From Hydnum rufescens UP504 (taxonomy: Eukaryota > Basidiomycota > Agaricomycetes > Cantharellales > Hydnaceae), in contig MU128940.1 in the NCBI GenBank assembly GCA_014904985.1, forward strand, positions 62,001 to 126,000: a stretch of 64,000 nucleotides of DNA, written 5' to 3'. Position numbers and translations under genes: made by a program. Shown here piece after piece: positions 35,824 to 47,483 of the stretch (the first letter of the stretch is position 1; each line of letters opens with the position of its first letter). Under the pieces are notes generated by a model. The model was not told the origin of the DNA and made no database searches. It saw only the letters and a program-made list of their open reading frames with translations.

Positions 35824-37230
35824 TCACCTCGCGTGGCTAAATCCAGGTTTCAAGTACTTGCCATGGGTCTGGATCTGATGTTTGCCTAGATTCCCACGGG
35901 TGGCATAGTCCCGCATGCAGCCGTTGAGTCCACATACATATCGCGACCGGCTATCTACAGGGCGATGAGGCTGCTTCGCCGTCTTGGCCGCCTTGCGCAG
36001 GCCCTCGTCCTCCTTTTCACGTGCTCGTTTACTGAGGCAAAAAAAGAGCACCAGGAGAAAATAAAGATTTCAGCCGTGTGTCCCAGTCCACGGGCAGGCA
36101 GAGGAAGATATGAAGAAAAGCACTGAAAAAAACACCCACCAGTCTGGTTTACGCTCGAAATGCTGCAGATAAACATCGTTCCGATGCCACTCCCTCCAAC
36201 AGTACTTGCATTTGTACTCGGGCTTAGTGTGGTTCAGCCCGTGGCGGAGCATTTCCTTGAAGCCTAGATAGCTCTTCCCGCAGCCGCCATAATCGCAGTA
36301 CCATCGCCCATCACGGAAACGGGAGTCCTTGTTCGGGTCGCCCTTATTCTGCCGCATGACCGTCTTGGGGGGGAGTGGGTCCTGTTGACCGTCATCGCTA
36401 AACAGGGGGCCCGAAAAAAAACATAATTAGCAGCAGTGCATGGCGGCTGCAGATAGAAGACAAATGGGATTGGAAAAAGGCCACAGGCTTACTCGTCCTC
36501 GGCTTTCTTGCCCAGGCCATGGACGTCGACTTGGTGGCGGCTGAGTGAGTGGGCCGTAAAGTAGTCATTTGTACAACCATCCATGCGGCATATCCAGCGC
36601 TGTGTGGCAGGAGTGCTCGACCGCCAATCGGGCGAGCGCGGTCGCTTGAGGTTGACATTAGTAGATGTGGTCGGAGTGGCGCCACGCGTGGCGCTCAATT
36701 CAGGGACAGAGAAGCGTGGTTTTCGGGTACGGAGGGTGAGTCCATAGTGGGGACGAGCCGCCTCCCCTGGTGCAGTGGTCGGTGTGGCGGACTGTGAGGA
36801 GGAAGGTACATCTTGCCCTAGTGCCCCGGCGAGTTCATTCTGATGATGGAGGTGCTGCTGCTTTGAGCGAGATGTATCCGAGTGTTCGGTGCTGGGGAGA
36901 GGGAGGGATTAGGAGGGTATGAGAAAGGTGTGGAATCTCTGGAGGCTCACTCGTTTGGTTCAGATGGGACGAGTGTGGACCCTGCCGGCGAGCCACCGCT
37001 GGCTGCGCTGGCATCCACTTCGATAGCATCATCTGCACCACTGGGACTAAACGAGTGGTTGACGGTTGCCAAACGCTGATGGTGTTTCTGCACGGCAGGG
37101 GGCGAGTTCGGGGTGACAAGGACGATGATGGTGGCGAGTCGAGAGCGGTAGAAGCATCGAGCATGGGGGTATCTCGTACGATATCGGCCTGCTCGGTTTT
37201 TACCTCGGACAGGATGGAGAGGGTGGACAT
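35824..37230 (-). CDS. C2H2 zinc-finger protein
   Basis: The ATG at 37230 gives MSTLSILSEVKTEQADIVRD, a Ser/Thr-rich start with an acidic lysine-containing motif. Later exons carry fingers in order: CRMDGCTNDYFTAHSLSRH (about 36.55 kb), CDYGGCGKSYLGFKEMLRH (about 36.3 kb), a CKYC half finger (about 36.2 kb), and CGLNGCMRDYATRGNLGKH (about 35.92 kb). C-x4-C fingers of this type occur in TFIIIA/Kruppel-like nuclear proteins. The first exon changes frame at about 37.1 kb; an intron ending GTGCAG there restores a Ser-rich stretch. The frame ends at HGKYLKPGFSHAR. Targets are unknown. Confidence 0.75.
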
Positions 37231-38308
37231 TGGAGCGGAATAAATGTGGCCTATGGAACCAGTGTGAGTGGCGGCGGGGGAATGGTGAAAAGGAACAAAT
37301 GAAGCGGCGTTGGTGGGGGCCAAGGTGGCCGGGTGGTGAGACGTGTGGCAGGGGGGATAGATTACAATGGGGAGAAATGGGAAGAAGAGTGAGGGATGGG
37401 GAGAAGGGAGGAAGACACAGCAAGCGAAAGCAACAAATTGTGGCCCGAGCCACTTTTCCGTCCGAAATAAGCCGTTAAAGTCCGTGGTCACCCCGGGCGT
37501 TGCCGAGTATGTTATAATCAAATCCATCATTAGCTTCTGCGTATGCGTCCCGGCGAAGATAACTTGATCGAAGGACTATCTTGCTCTGCATACCGCGACA
37601 ATTTGTCTTCCAAGTCTCTAGACTGTCCAGAATGAATCAATTGGGAATCTTTTCACGCTAATGATCATCCCACCTTCCCAGAGGTCCCGCCTCTGGAGCG
37701 ATGACCTTTTCATGGGTCCTCTTTCTGCTATTCACGAATACTGATAGCAGGACGGGTTTATCTTCCAAGGATACTTGATCACTCGACCTTGCTTGGACGG
37801 TGACCTTGTCGCGGATGATTGTCTTAGAGTGAGAGCGAACACTTCCGTGAGATAGTTGTCTCCGTCGTCCCTTCGAACCCAATTTCACCTGGACCGTATA
37901 GAGAATAATCTATGCTGTTTAATAGGCGTTTGTTCAAGAGGGAAAGGGGAACTCTAGGGTACTCAAGGGTAGGGGTTTATGGCCAGCAGAGATGGAGTGA
38001 TTTTCTGTGAACTCTCCTAAAGTTATTTTCCCGCTCACTGTTCCATCAACAAAGGCTGTAATATCCCCATCCCCGTGTATGCGTGCACTCCCCGCGTGGA
38101 GCCCCAGGTGCACGGTTGACACACGTACAGTGGTTTTATTGTTTACAGTAAAATGAAGGCAGACAAACTAAAACATGTCAAGTTCACAATGAGAACAATC
38201 GCAAAATAGAAGGAGAAAGACAAAGTCACAAGGAATCAGCGGGTGGAAGACCCCATGACTCCGAAAAGAGGGTTTTTTCTCGAGACCTCGGTATTCCACG
38301 CCCTCAGT
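37231..38308. other. Intergenic with two unassigned small frames
   Basis: Minus-strand frames at 37934-38122 and 37658-37888 are open but have no recognised similarity, and no splice chain joins them convincingly. The left part should hold the promoter of the C2H2 gene. Confidence 0.4.
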
Positions 38309-39619
38309 TCACTCCTGCTTGGCCTTCTCGGATAGCCCTGTCGTGGCACTTGCACTGGCTTCAGCGGGTGCACCAGTCGTTTGCGGAGCATTTGCTGCTT
38401 TATGCTGGGCAGCGATCCGCTTCGCCTCCTCGTGAATATCCAATACCTATAAAATTCCCCAAGATACAATGGGAAAACGCGTCGCTGTCAGTTTTCCATT
38501 ATGGGAGGGAGTCTCAGGCGCGAAATACCCACCTGCTTCGACGTGGTTGAGTAGAACGAGTATACTTTCTGACCGAATGGCGAATTGATGGCCTTTGCAT
38601 AATACTGTGGCAACAACATCAGCAGTTCAGTTCAGCTCGAAAGAGGGAAGTAGGGATTAGTAGGAAACAGTTATTCACATCTTCCGCCTGCTTCTTGATA
38701 CTGTGTTGCTCATCCAAGTGGGTAATGGTCGCTTGGAGTTTCCCGCTGACCGTCTGATCGGGCCCGATAGTCTTGCTGCCAACTCTTCGATCAAGCGTTT
38801 TAATATACTCAAGGAAGCGTGTCGATATGCCTTGTTTCTGGTCGATTTCGATCGCGCCTACGGGACGGTTATTGCTATTTGAGTTCACCGCGATAAGGGA
38901 AATAGAGGGGAGCGAGTGACAAAAGGGGGATAAAGAGGACGTACGTTGGAGGATAGAATCGGACAAGTGGTATCCCTTGGCTAGATATTCGGCTGAATAA
39001 ATCGGACGAGGCGCATCAATGGGGTGCAATGAACGCTTGACTGCAAAGGAGATGACCTGCGATGCCAGCACGGGGCTTGCTCTCCTGCTCGGTGGGATGG
39101 CCCGAGTTGTTGTTGGCATGGACATCGACATGTTCTGAATCGGAAGTGACGGCGATGTTATCGCTGCCGTCCAACGCCCCTCCTAATCACAGTGGGATCC
39201 ACGCCATAATCTCCAATCAGCGGTGCACGAATGTACGCGAGGCATGAGCACTGGGCTAGGGTTCCACACACACCATTAAGCATGAGGGCAGTTTTAACGG
39301 CGCTGGCTTTTTCAAAGGCCACGGTGGCGGTCTGGGCGGTTTTCTCCCCGTCGCCTGCCTTCAAGTCGATATGGTTGATCTTTCCACAGAAGCTGTTGCG
39401 TGTGTAAGTGCAGGGAAAAGTATGAAGAAGAAGAGGATGGCGAACCTAAAGAATTCATGGAGCGTCTCCTTGGTGGTATTGGGGGCGATGTTGGAAACCT
39501 GGGCAGCGAGTCAGCAACAGAGGGCACACTGAGCTATGGTGCATCGCCACTTCTCGTGGCAACCACAACGACAGCGAGGATGAATCTGAGCCCACCTGAA
39601 CGGAGTAGATTGCAGTCAT
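38309..39619 (-). CDS. Vip1-like RRM protein
   Basis: A short first exon (39596-39619) encodes MTAIYSVQ. Splicing gives VSNIAPNTTKETLHEFF, then FCGKINHIDLKAGDGEK and TATVAFEKASAVKTALMLN. This is a single RNA-recognition motif of the fission-yeast Vip1 type. Downstream exons read PIYSAEYLAKGYHLSDSIL, EIDQKQGISTRFLEYIKTL and DLDEQHSIKKQAEDYY-like sequence, ending QHKAANAP...LSEKAKQE at 38309. The C-terminal helix-rich half is characteristic of this fungal family. It probably binds RNA in the cytoplasm; its cellular role is poorly defined. The conserved FFSFCG core is split by introns, and about seven introns are required. Confidence 0.82.
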
Positions 39620-40896
39620 CGTTGTAGGTAAGTGTCAAGACACGAAACCGCGTCATTGATACTAAATATCATGTGATTGCGCAGCACCAACGCATTACAT
39701 AATATAATACGGAATCGCAGGTTACACGTCATAGGCCGCTTTGAACGAAAGAGTTGGGGTTGAGCTCAACCTCTGACGCGCTCCGCTTGAGATCAGATAG
39801 CTGTGGCTTGTCTCCTTGGCGATTTCGTGCGCTGCCTGTTTTCAGGTCTCTCGAGAATTGCTGCGGTCGAAATAGGACATGCGACACCATTCACAAAGGA
39901 TACTGACGAGCCTCAAAGTTAGGGGTCTGATTCGACGGAGGACAAGATCATATGAAAACAGATAATGTGACCTTATCCGCAGGATGGCGAAATCACCAAG
40001 GACCCAAGTGAGCGAGACGCTGGAGAGGTCGACTTAAGAGCCCACATAAGTGAAGAGAAAATGTAGCGCGTGACAGGGAGTGCCCGTTTGTCCGTTGTCC
40101 GTCACTCGAGATCGTTAAGATGGCACCAATTTTTTTCCCTCGCCTTGTTGCCTGCCTCTTAACGCCGACCCACTGATTTAATTTATCGTATTCTCCTTCA
40201 GATCGGATGAACCCTATTCTGTGAAATCCGTATCTAGGTGTCCACGTTCAAGGGCTGTTCCAGGGGGCCTTGGGATGATGCCTATTTCGCTATTACAGTA
40301 AGTTTGATAGATTGATCCTCTGTCGTTCTAAATCATTTCGCCGAGCTCCCGCGGGGCGAAGACTTGCTTCACGCCTCCTATTACACAATCAATGTGTATA
40401 ATAGCTATTATCATGGGTTGCCACTCCAACTATCTATCCCCGCAATTGAGTGCTGCTTCATTAAAGGGCGTGGTGATGGTGCCACCCTATCAATGGTCAG
40501 ACCGGCCACGAACCCAAAAATGTGCCACACCTCCCTGGGACACAGATGCTCTCCTATTGGCCCTTACATGGCTCAGCGGACGATGTCTGTTAATGGTCTC
40601 CATGGGCCCAGAGGTCCAGTTGTGCAGTTCATCCATACAACATCAGTAGATCACTACCAGATAACAGGACTATCAGTGAGCATTAGAGTGCAACCCAGAT
40701 GGCCATCTAGTGGCGCCTGTGCTTCGCGGCGGCCGTAGAGATTGCGGCCCTTGTCCTGACGTGAAAGTTAATAGCTCACTTTCGATCGTACTTGAAAATG
40801 TGTACATGTCTACGTACGTACATACACTGTTGTACAGCAAGAAATGATCAAAGGGGTCGGCCCGTGGAGATAACGATGAATGACATGCCAAAGAAA
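39620..40896. other. Intergenic, 1.3 kb
   Basis: Lies between two minus-strand genes and would hold the Vip1-like promoter. A plus-strand frame at 40364-40738 has no recognised similarity. No repeat or RNA is recognised. Confidence 0.45.
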
Positions 40897-41394
40897 CTAT
40901 TCTGGAAGCTTTGACACAAGAGTATCATCTTCTCCGAAGATCGCATCGAATGCCTTGATGCCACCATCCAGAACCACCGCCTCGCTAGTCTCGATGCCTC
41001 GGCGGTGCAATTCTGTAACATACCACCCCGCCGCTCGGGGTCCTCGACCAGTCTCACCACAATTGTTGCAATGGAAAACTACGATCGGGATCGGAGATAA
41101 GATCGTAACAATCGAGGATACCGTAGGAAAAAACGAATGGGCAGGAAGGTTGAGCGCATGTTTTATGAAGGATTTCTAGGGTCAGGAACCTAGATATGAG
41201 GCACATGGCTTGACTAAACAGCGCCAAAACCAATTTACCTCGAAATCAGTGCGCCTAACATCAACAACAATAAAATCGATCCCGGCATTTTTTTCCCGCA
41301 TCATATCAGCCAAATCTTTGGGGCCAATGCGACGGTGCTCGAAGGAGGGGGTTGGGTACTTGGAATGCCATGGTAACTGGGTCTCGTTCGACAT
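40897..41394 (-). CDS. Rhodanese-domain protein, arsenate reductase (Acr2)-like
   Basis: Exons 41239-41394 and 40897-41175 join in phase to 144 residues. It is a single rhodanese/Cdc25-type domain: IGPKDLADMMREK, FIVVDVRRTDFE, IKHALNLPAHSF, then the active-site loop VVFHCNNCGETGRGPRAAGW and VLDGGIKAF. The RGPRAAGW tail after the catalytic Cys is typical of fungal Acr2/Ych1-like proteins, which reduce arsenate or act as phosphatases. The loop is longer than the classic C-x5-R: the first Cys is separated from the first Arg by seven residues and a second Cys lies inside. The gene is divergent from the ACR3-like arsenite pump 406 bp away, which supports an arsenic role, but phosphatase or sulfur-transfer activity remains possible. 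Confidence 0.78.
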
Positions 41395-41800
41395 AGCGGT
41401 CAATCAAACTTCGGTCAGTCGGAGTTTCAAACTCATCAGCGTACTCCAAATGAAGGAGTCATCGCAACACATAGCACCGTATTAGGATAGTAGAGGTGAG
41501 TGTAAGTAAGTTGGTCGAGGCTTCAAGGGGTCAATATCAAGGATCTTCCAGGAATCATACCGATCTCCTGGGAATTGTAGGCTCACGGTGTAAATATATT
41601 GGGCTCGACATCTTCCGATGTCTGTGGACGCTGGCCCGGAAGCAAACTCGCTTAATGCATATGGCTAGTCTTGGGATTTCAAACTCTCGACTATCATGGG
41701 TGAACTGCCGGACACCAAAGAGCGGGAGATCGTGGACTCAGAGCCCTATCTTTTCAGACCTGCTTGTCAAAATTGTGAGTTGTGCGATGGCTTGAGGGAC
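41395..41800. promoter_or_regulatory. Shared divergent promoter region of the Acr2-like and ACR3-like genes
   Basis: 406 bases separate the two start codons. Both genes must be driven from here, so co-regulation, for example by arsenic stress, is plausible. No specific operator or regulator motif was identified by eye. Confidence 0.55.
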
Positions 41801-43614
41801 ATGGACGAGAAATCCCCCCCGATCAGCCTCAAATCAGCTTGAGAGGTGCCTCAGTTGTTTCCCGTTCAAGTTGAATCATAAACATTAAAGAGCGTCCCCA
41901 GAGCTATTCAAGGCCTTATCATTCTTTGATCGGTACCTCGCCATTTTTATCCTCCTGGCTATGATATCTGGTGTCCTCATCGGTGTTTACCACGTGAATA
42001 TTGTGTCACAAATTCATTTTCCTGTCGATATTGTGTTCATAATTGATTCAGGAGCATGGTGTCCGAAAAGCCTTCAGTGGTGCCCAACTGCAGGGTGTCT
42101 CGATCCGTGCGTGCTGCCATCTGACCACTTTTCCAACGCAAATAATAATATATTAAATTCCTTTACACAGCCATACTCGTCGGGCTCCTAGTCATGATGT
42201 GGCCCGTCCTGACCAAGGTTCAATATGAGACTCTTCATGTAATATTCGCCTCTCGCAAAATTTGGAGGCATATCGCTATATCAGTAGTTCTCAATTGGGT
42301 CCTTGCACCGTTCATCATGCTGGCCGTGGGCGAGTAGTGCGGTCAATGTTCTTAGCGGGAGACTTCTAACATCTTTACAGCATGGGCCACTCTCCCCGAA
42401 CCCTCGTTGGAGCGGGAGAGGAAAGGTGTCATTTTAGTTGGAGTCGCCCGGTGTATCGGTTTGTCCAGACGCTGAACTGTCCGTTACGCGCCGTAATAAT
42501 AATGCTTTTCTTCTTGTCCTTCAGCTATGGTCCTAGTGCGTCATCGAATTAATCCTTTGACAGCGAATTCGCTGATTATATTGGTCCGCAGATATGGAAT
42601 ACGATTGCACAAGGTGATATGGAGTATTGTGCTATTCTTGTCGGGTCAATTCGATCCTACAGGTGTGATTGGGATTTCCGTGGCCTGATGGTATCTGCTT
42701 CACGACATCGTATTTTTCTCTAGATTCTATTATTCTCACCATACGCTCTACTGTTTCTGAATGTTCTCGGGGGATCGACTTCTGGGGCAACACTCAAGCT
42801 TAGCTATGGACATACGGCCATTAGTGTCTGCATTGTGAGTGGATGACAAGTCTCTGGAATAAATATGCATCACATTTCCCTCTTTCTTCCAGTACTTAGG
42901 CATTCCTCTGGTGGCTGGGATTGTTACGAGGACCATTGCCAAACGGTCTCTGACTCCTAGGAACTTCCAGAGGTTCCTGGCCGTATTTAGCCCCATAACA
43001 TTACTCGGATTGCTTTACACGATCGTCGTGTTGTTTGCCAACCAAGTATGTTCTGCTGTGGCCCCGATTTGGAACTTATCTCAGGCTGCCAAATTGATAT
43101 GCCGTGCATCAGGGTCATCGGATCGTTCACAACCTTGGCTCGGTCTTCCGAATATTTGTCCCCCTCATTCTGTACTTTGTTATCGTTTGGACGACTACGT
43201 TCATAGGATTGTATCTCATAGCTCGCAGCCGCTTGGGTTACCTCGTAGGCGGCTATGACAAAGTCGTGGTCCAAGCATTCGTAAGCCCGGTGCCCTTTTT
43301 ATAGTGGTTGTTTACAAGTTGCTCATGGAGCCTCTTGAAGACCGCAGGTTCGAACAATTTCGAACTGGCTATAGCAGTCGCGATTGCAAGTTTCGGCGCT
43401 GACTCCCCTGAGGCTCTCGCTGCTACGTCAGTTCATTCTGCACTTTCCCCCCCTCGATTCCACTTTAATTTCTTGTTTGTCCCCGGGCCGGATTCCTACG
43501 ATCAGAATAGGACCGCTGGTCGAGGTACCCGTACTTCTAGGATTGAGCTATGTTGCTCTGTTCTTGCGATTTCGCTTGGACTGGAGTCTACGACCTTCCG
43601 TGGCTCTTGTTTAA
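41801..43614 (+). CDS. ACR3: ACR3-family arsenite efflux transporter (reading frame interrupted)
   Basis: Ten-helix ACR3 permease of the plasma membrane. Segments in order: LSFFDRYLAIFILLAMISGV, VSIP/ILVGLLVMMWPVLTKVQ, NWVLAPFIMLAVAWATLPE and ILVGVARCIAMVL (the Cys essential for arsenite transport in this family). Then WNTIAQGDMEYCAIL, YLGIPLVAGIVTR, ITLLGLLYTIVVLFANQ, FTAGSNNFELAIAVAIASF and GPLVEVPVLLGLSYVAL. Many introns of about 50-90 nt are used, one apparently GC-AG (42330-42380). Two single-base problems break the frame. The C-run near 41813 has one base too many to link the ATG to the first helix, and one base is missing near 42643, where NSILQ lies in another frame. Either the assembly is wrong or the gene has recently decayed. 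Confidence 0.85.
42330..42380 (+). other. Probable GC-AG intron in the ACR3-like gene
   Basis: The only junction that keeps the conserved FIMLAVAWATLPE helix in frame uses donor GCGAGT at 42330 and the acceptor ending TTTACAG at 42380 (51 nt). Using nearby GT sequences puts the second half out of frame. Confidence 0.6.
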
Positions 43615-44867
43615 TATCCGCGAGGAAGATTTGAGGCCAGTCTACTCTCTTGTGGCTGGCCGTTTAGGATTGTAGACTTTCTACGGTGTTTGTGCTTTTG
43701 TCCTTGTTCTCGGCTTGTTCTTGGAGAAATCTTTCGTTCGTATCCGATATCTTGAAACTGCATATCTCTGTCAAGCAAAGACTCCGAAGCTCCGACACAA
43801 TCCTCAGCATAATCAACAATGGCCCAGCAGATGGATTCACCTTCGAAAACATTGTTGACTATAGGAGCACCTCCCTTTTGGCCCATTCATTATCGTCAGC
43901 TTCCTTGTATCTCATGCAGGGGCATATGTACTTTCTAGTACATTGGGACCAAAGCTCGCGCTCCAAATTTGGAATTGTTATCTCAATGCCATGCTATTCA
44001 TACTCGAATTATGTATATCGCCTACAAGGAGATCTCACGGGACTCTTGAGGATCGTTCTACCCATCCAAGGAGAGATCGAATTCCTGAGTCTCCATATGG
44101 TCGTATTTGAGATCGGCATTTTATAATAATCTTCATTGACACAGGAATGCACACGATCGTAACCGAGGCAGCCTCGCCTTACATGTGGTTAATTCTTCGG
44201 CAAGCTATATTTTGACAACCGCTTGCCTACTTGAATGAGGGTCATATCACAACCGAAGCGTGGTGGCTGGTTCTGCTGGTTTTTCTGCTTGTAACATGGA
44301 TTTAAAATCGCTGTCCCATATCGACTTAGCGCCGAAGGCGCTCTGTTGTCTGTCGCCAATGCTAGGGCGGCGACTTGGAGGAACTTCAGAGGAGTTTGCA
44401 TCCTGAACGAAGATCAAACCCGTGCGGAGTGAACCACCCTATCACTTACTGTATGGTTTTCTCAAACGATCAAGATCCGTCAAATTCGCGGCAGTCGCAT
44501 CCCTTGGAGCGGAAATGACTATTGTGGCTGCATGTGGCTGCGCACTGCAGCGGGCGATATCCAACCCTTGAGCGGGAGTGGCAATATTCAAAAAGGAAAA
44601 ACATAGCCACCGTCAGGCGGTAGTGGGTGTGATAATCCGCTGGCGCCGATAACCAATACGGAGGCGGAACTCCGGTTTTCAAGGGTCTGGACGGTCTGAA
44701 GCGACCCACCGCACACGATGCGTCCTTGACACAATCCAATCCAAGCTCAATCATATTCTGCCCATGTCGTTGTGGTGGTTCTAGAGATATATTTAGGGTA
44801 AGTCGGATGCTTACATAAGTGACCGCGCGCCTAAATACCAAATCTATTATATATAGATCTATAATCT
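43615..44867. other. Interval between ACR3 and lipase, contents unassigned
   Basis: A hydrophobic plus-strand stretch near 43.87-44.0 kb (for example FIIVSFLVSHAGAYVL) looks like part of a membrane protein, but no family was recognised and no exon chain was built. It could be a relic. The last 60 bases before the lipase are AT-rich, with a TATATA-like run near 44850. Confidence 0.4.
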
Positions 44868-47483
44868 ATGTCACTGAATCTCCCAACTCCTCTCGGGCTA
44901 ACATCCTCAAACGTCATGTCCCTTGAAGTCCTTGTGAACGGGAAAGCAGCGGAAGTTGCTCCATTGCCTCAGGATGCCCTCGGCGGCATGGAGGTCATCT
45001 CATCAGCAGACGCTAATATCCACGACCGCTTGAAGGCGTTGCGTTTGGATGAAGTCATCACGTTAGCGCATTCCTCATTGGCGACACACACCGTTCAAGA
45101 AGATGGCAAGTCCGTCTACCTTGGACCAGATTTGACTGCACCTCATGTCGACCTTTTTCAGACTCCTTTCCTCGCTCGATCGTGATACCCGCCATCAGAT
45201 ATCTACAGTACTTGTCCAGCACTTGGTCCAATATCTTTTGGGCAGCATTAAGTAATGAAATACGTACGTACGGTGCTCGTTCCTCGGCTGGCACCAACCC
45301 TGATGGTCTTGTATGTACAGCCCTGGTTGACTTGTTCTGGAGTATCGCCTTTGCCCTGCTCACTTCCGTATTGCTGGCCTTCGCACTTTTGTGAGTCCCG
45401 ATATCGTGCTGCCGAATGTGTTTCCCATCAAAGTATCCCTAGGTTTTGCCAGGTTGCCAACATCCCATTCATCACAAATACTTACAAGAAGTGGGCAGGA
45501 AAATACGCCAACGGGCTTGGTATCGTCAATGCTGGTTAGGAAATTCTTCTCCCTTGTTGGTCTCGTCATCATATCTAACCGACATTCCGGGTCTAAGCCA
45601 ACCCTCGGTTGTTTAATGCTCTCACCGACCCACAGGTCCAAGCGGCTAAGAATGCCCTGAGCCTCCCCATCGAGGACAGTGTCAACAATAACCACAATAG
45701 GGTTTTCGACCTCGATATCGCCAAGTTCCTGTGCGTGCTCTTCCCAGGACGGCTGAGATGTACACGATCTCATTTGTTTTCATTGTTAGGCTTCAATTCG
45801 CCGCAGTTGTGTACGAGCGCAAACCCAACGTTATTCACCAAACCCTTCGAGAAACGTTCCGAAGCTCGCCCAAAACAAACAACATTCGTTCGGCAGCCCG
45901 TCATTCTGAAAATGAAGCGCTCGGGTCGGGCATTCGGTATCCATGCCGGCCGACTCCTTTACGATTTGTATGAGGGCGTGGACGTAGACCGGATAGAGAC
46001 TGCTTTCAGAGAGAGTCACGATAACAATGGCGAAAGTGCCATCGCTGCACTCTGTGAGCGGTTTGACGTAGAATATGAGCACGTTTCGGAATTGAATAAT
46101 AGCTCCAATGTGAGTTCTGGGCTTGGCTTTGTAGTCAGCCATATTGCTAACAGCGTTCCGTGGCCAGTCTTTTTGCACATTTTTCTGGGATTCAAAGTCC
46201 AATTGGATTGTGGTTGCTCTCAAGGGAACTGATCCGGTGCAATATTCTGGTGAGTGTTATAGAGACTCTGATAATTGCCATAGGTCTTAGCCTGGTCGTA
46301 CGGACCTATAGACTGGATAACAGACCTTACCACGACGTTGGTCGAAGCCGAGGACTTCCTGCCTGGCTTTGGCAAAGGTTCGCCTCTTCTATCAGTCTTC
46401 TTGTCTCGGTCCATTTAATTCCCGCGCAGTCATTCAAGGCTTCAAAGATCGCGTTTTTCCTTCGAGGGTCAGTGAGATGGGGGGCACGCGACCATGGGAC
46501 ACGATTCGGTTCTCTCTGCGTATTCTCGCCAATCATCTCGCACGCGACCTCCCAGTAGGCCAAAAAATTAATGTTTGGTTCACTGGACACTCTCGTAAGC
46601 TTCCTTCTGAGACTCTGATCGCTGCGTGTTTCTGTGTCTTAATGATAACCGTTCGTTAGTCGGATGTGCATTAGCGAGTTTGGTCTACGCACGCGCTATC
46701 GACCACCCGTCCGACTTGGGCGATAGCCCGATCGTCATTCGTGACGCCTATTTATTCGCGGCACCTGTATGTGGCAGTCGGCAGAGTGCTGTTAAATTCA
46801 ACGATATCATGAATGAAGGTCCAAGGCTGAAGACCATGTGGCGGGTCACTAACGTGAGTAAATGGGCTGTACATGTCAAGGTTCATCGCCCGCTGAGCAA
46901 GCTTTTATGTTTTCCAGGCTGATGATGCTGTGGCGACTCTGTAAGTTGGCGCAGTCGGTGACTTGCACCTTGCCGACCTACCTTCTCATGTTCAACAGAC
47001 TCCCTCATCTTGGCGATCGTCCTGATCTGAGGCTTTCCTCAACCAATCCGGCCGCGTTTGCACACCTTGGAGCAGAGCTCAAAATGAAAGATTACCCAGA
47101 GGCGTCAAACGTGACTGGGAATCTCTTCTCTAACGACACAGTGGTCGAAATCCGCAGCGCGTTTACCCGGGCCGAGGTTCTCGCTGCCAGGAATCAGGTA
47201 ATTTCAACGCCTGCTGAGCGGCGGAGGGAGGAGTTGGGCATTTTGGCGGAGCGCATTCCCCTCATTGGCCGGTTCGTTGCGCATGATACGGGTGAGCACC
47301 TTCGGCATCCATATGTGGTGTAACGAGGCTGAGTACACTGAATTCACCTTGCCTTCTAGTTTTATATTGGGTACAGTGCTCATGTATATTGCGGAGTTAT
47401 AAGCTTCTGACTTGTCTTTTTCGCATCAGGATCAAATCGATCGTATTGCCCTTGGCCCCGTCAGGTGGCTGACAGGGGCATAA
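44868..47483 (+). CDS. Class-3 lipase with N-terminal membrane segment (frame interrupted)
   Basis: A fungal lipase_3 alpha/beta hydrolase. The N-terminal part reads IRYLQYLSSTWSNIFWAAL and ALLTSVLLAFAL, a likely membrane anchor. Then come TYKKWAGKYANGLGIVNA, DSVNNNHNRVFDLDIAKFL, VVYERKPNVIHQTL, SNWIVVALKGTDPVQYS, PGFGK...GFKDRVFPSRVSE and WDTIRFSLRILANHL. The nucleophile motif GHSLGCALAS is split by an intron. YLFAAPV and the NADDAVATLLPHLGD region (likely acid) follow. The end LYWDQIDRIALGPVRWLTGA needs an 11-nt micro-exon (about 47360-47370). Two frame slips occur, near 45178 (before IVIPAIRY) and between about 45835 and 45970 (in a poorly conserved stretch). All catalytic parts remain. 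Confidence 0.82.
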
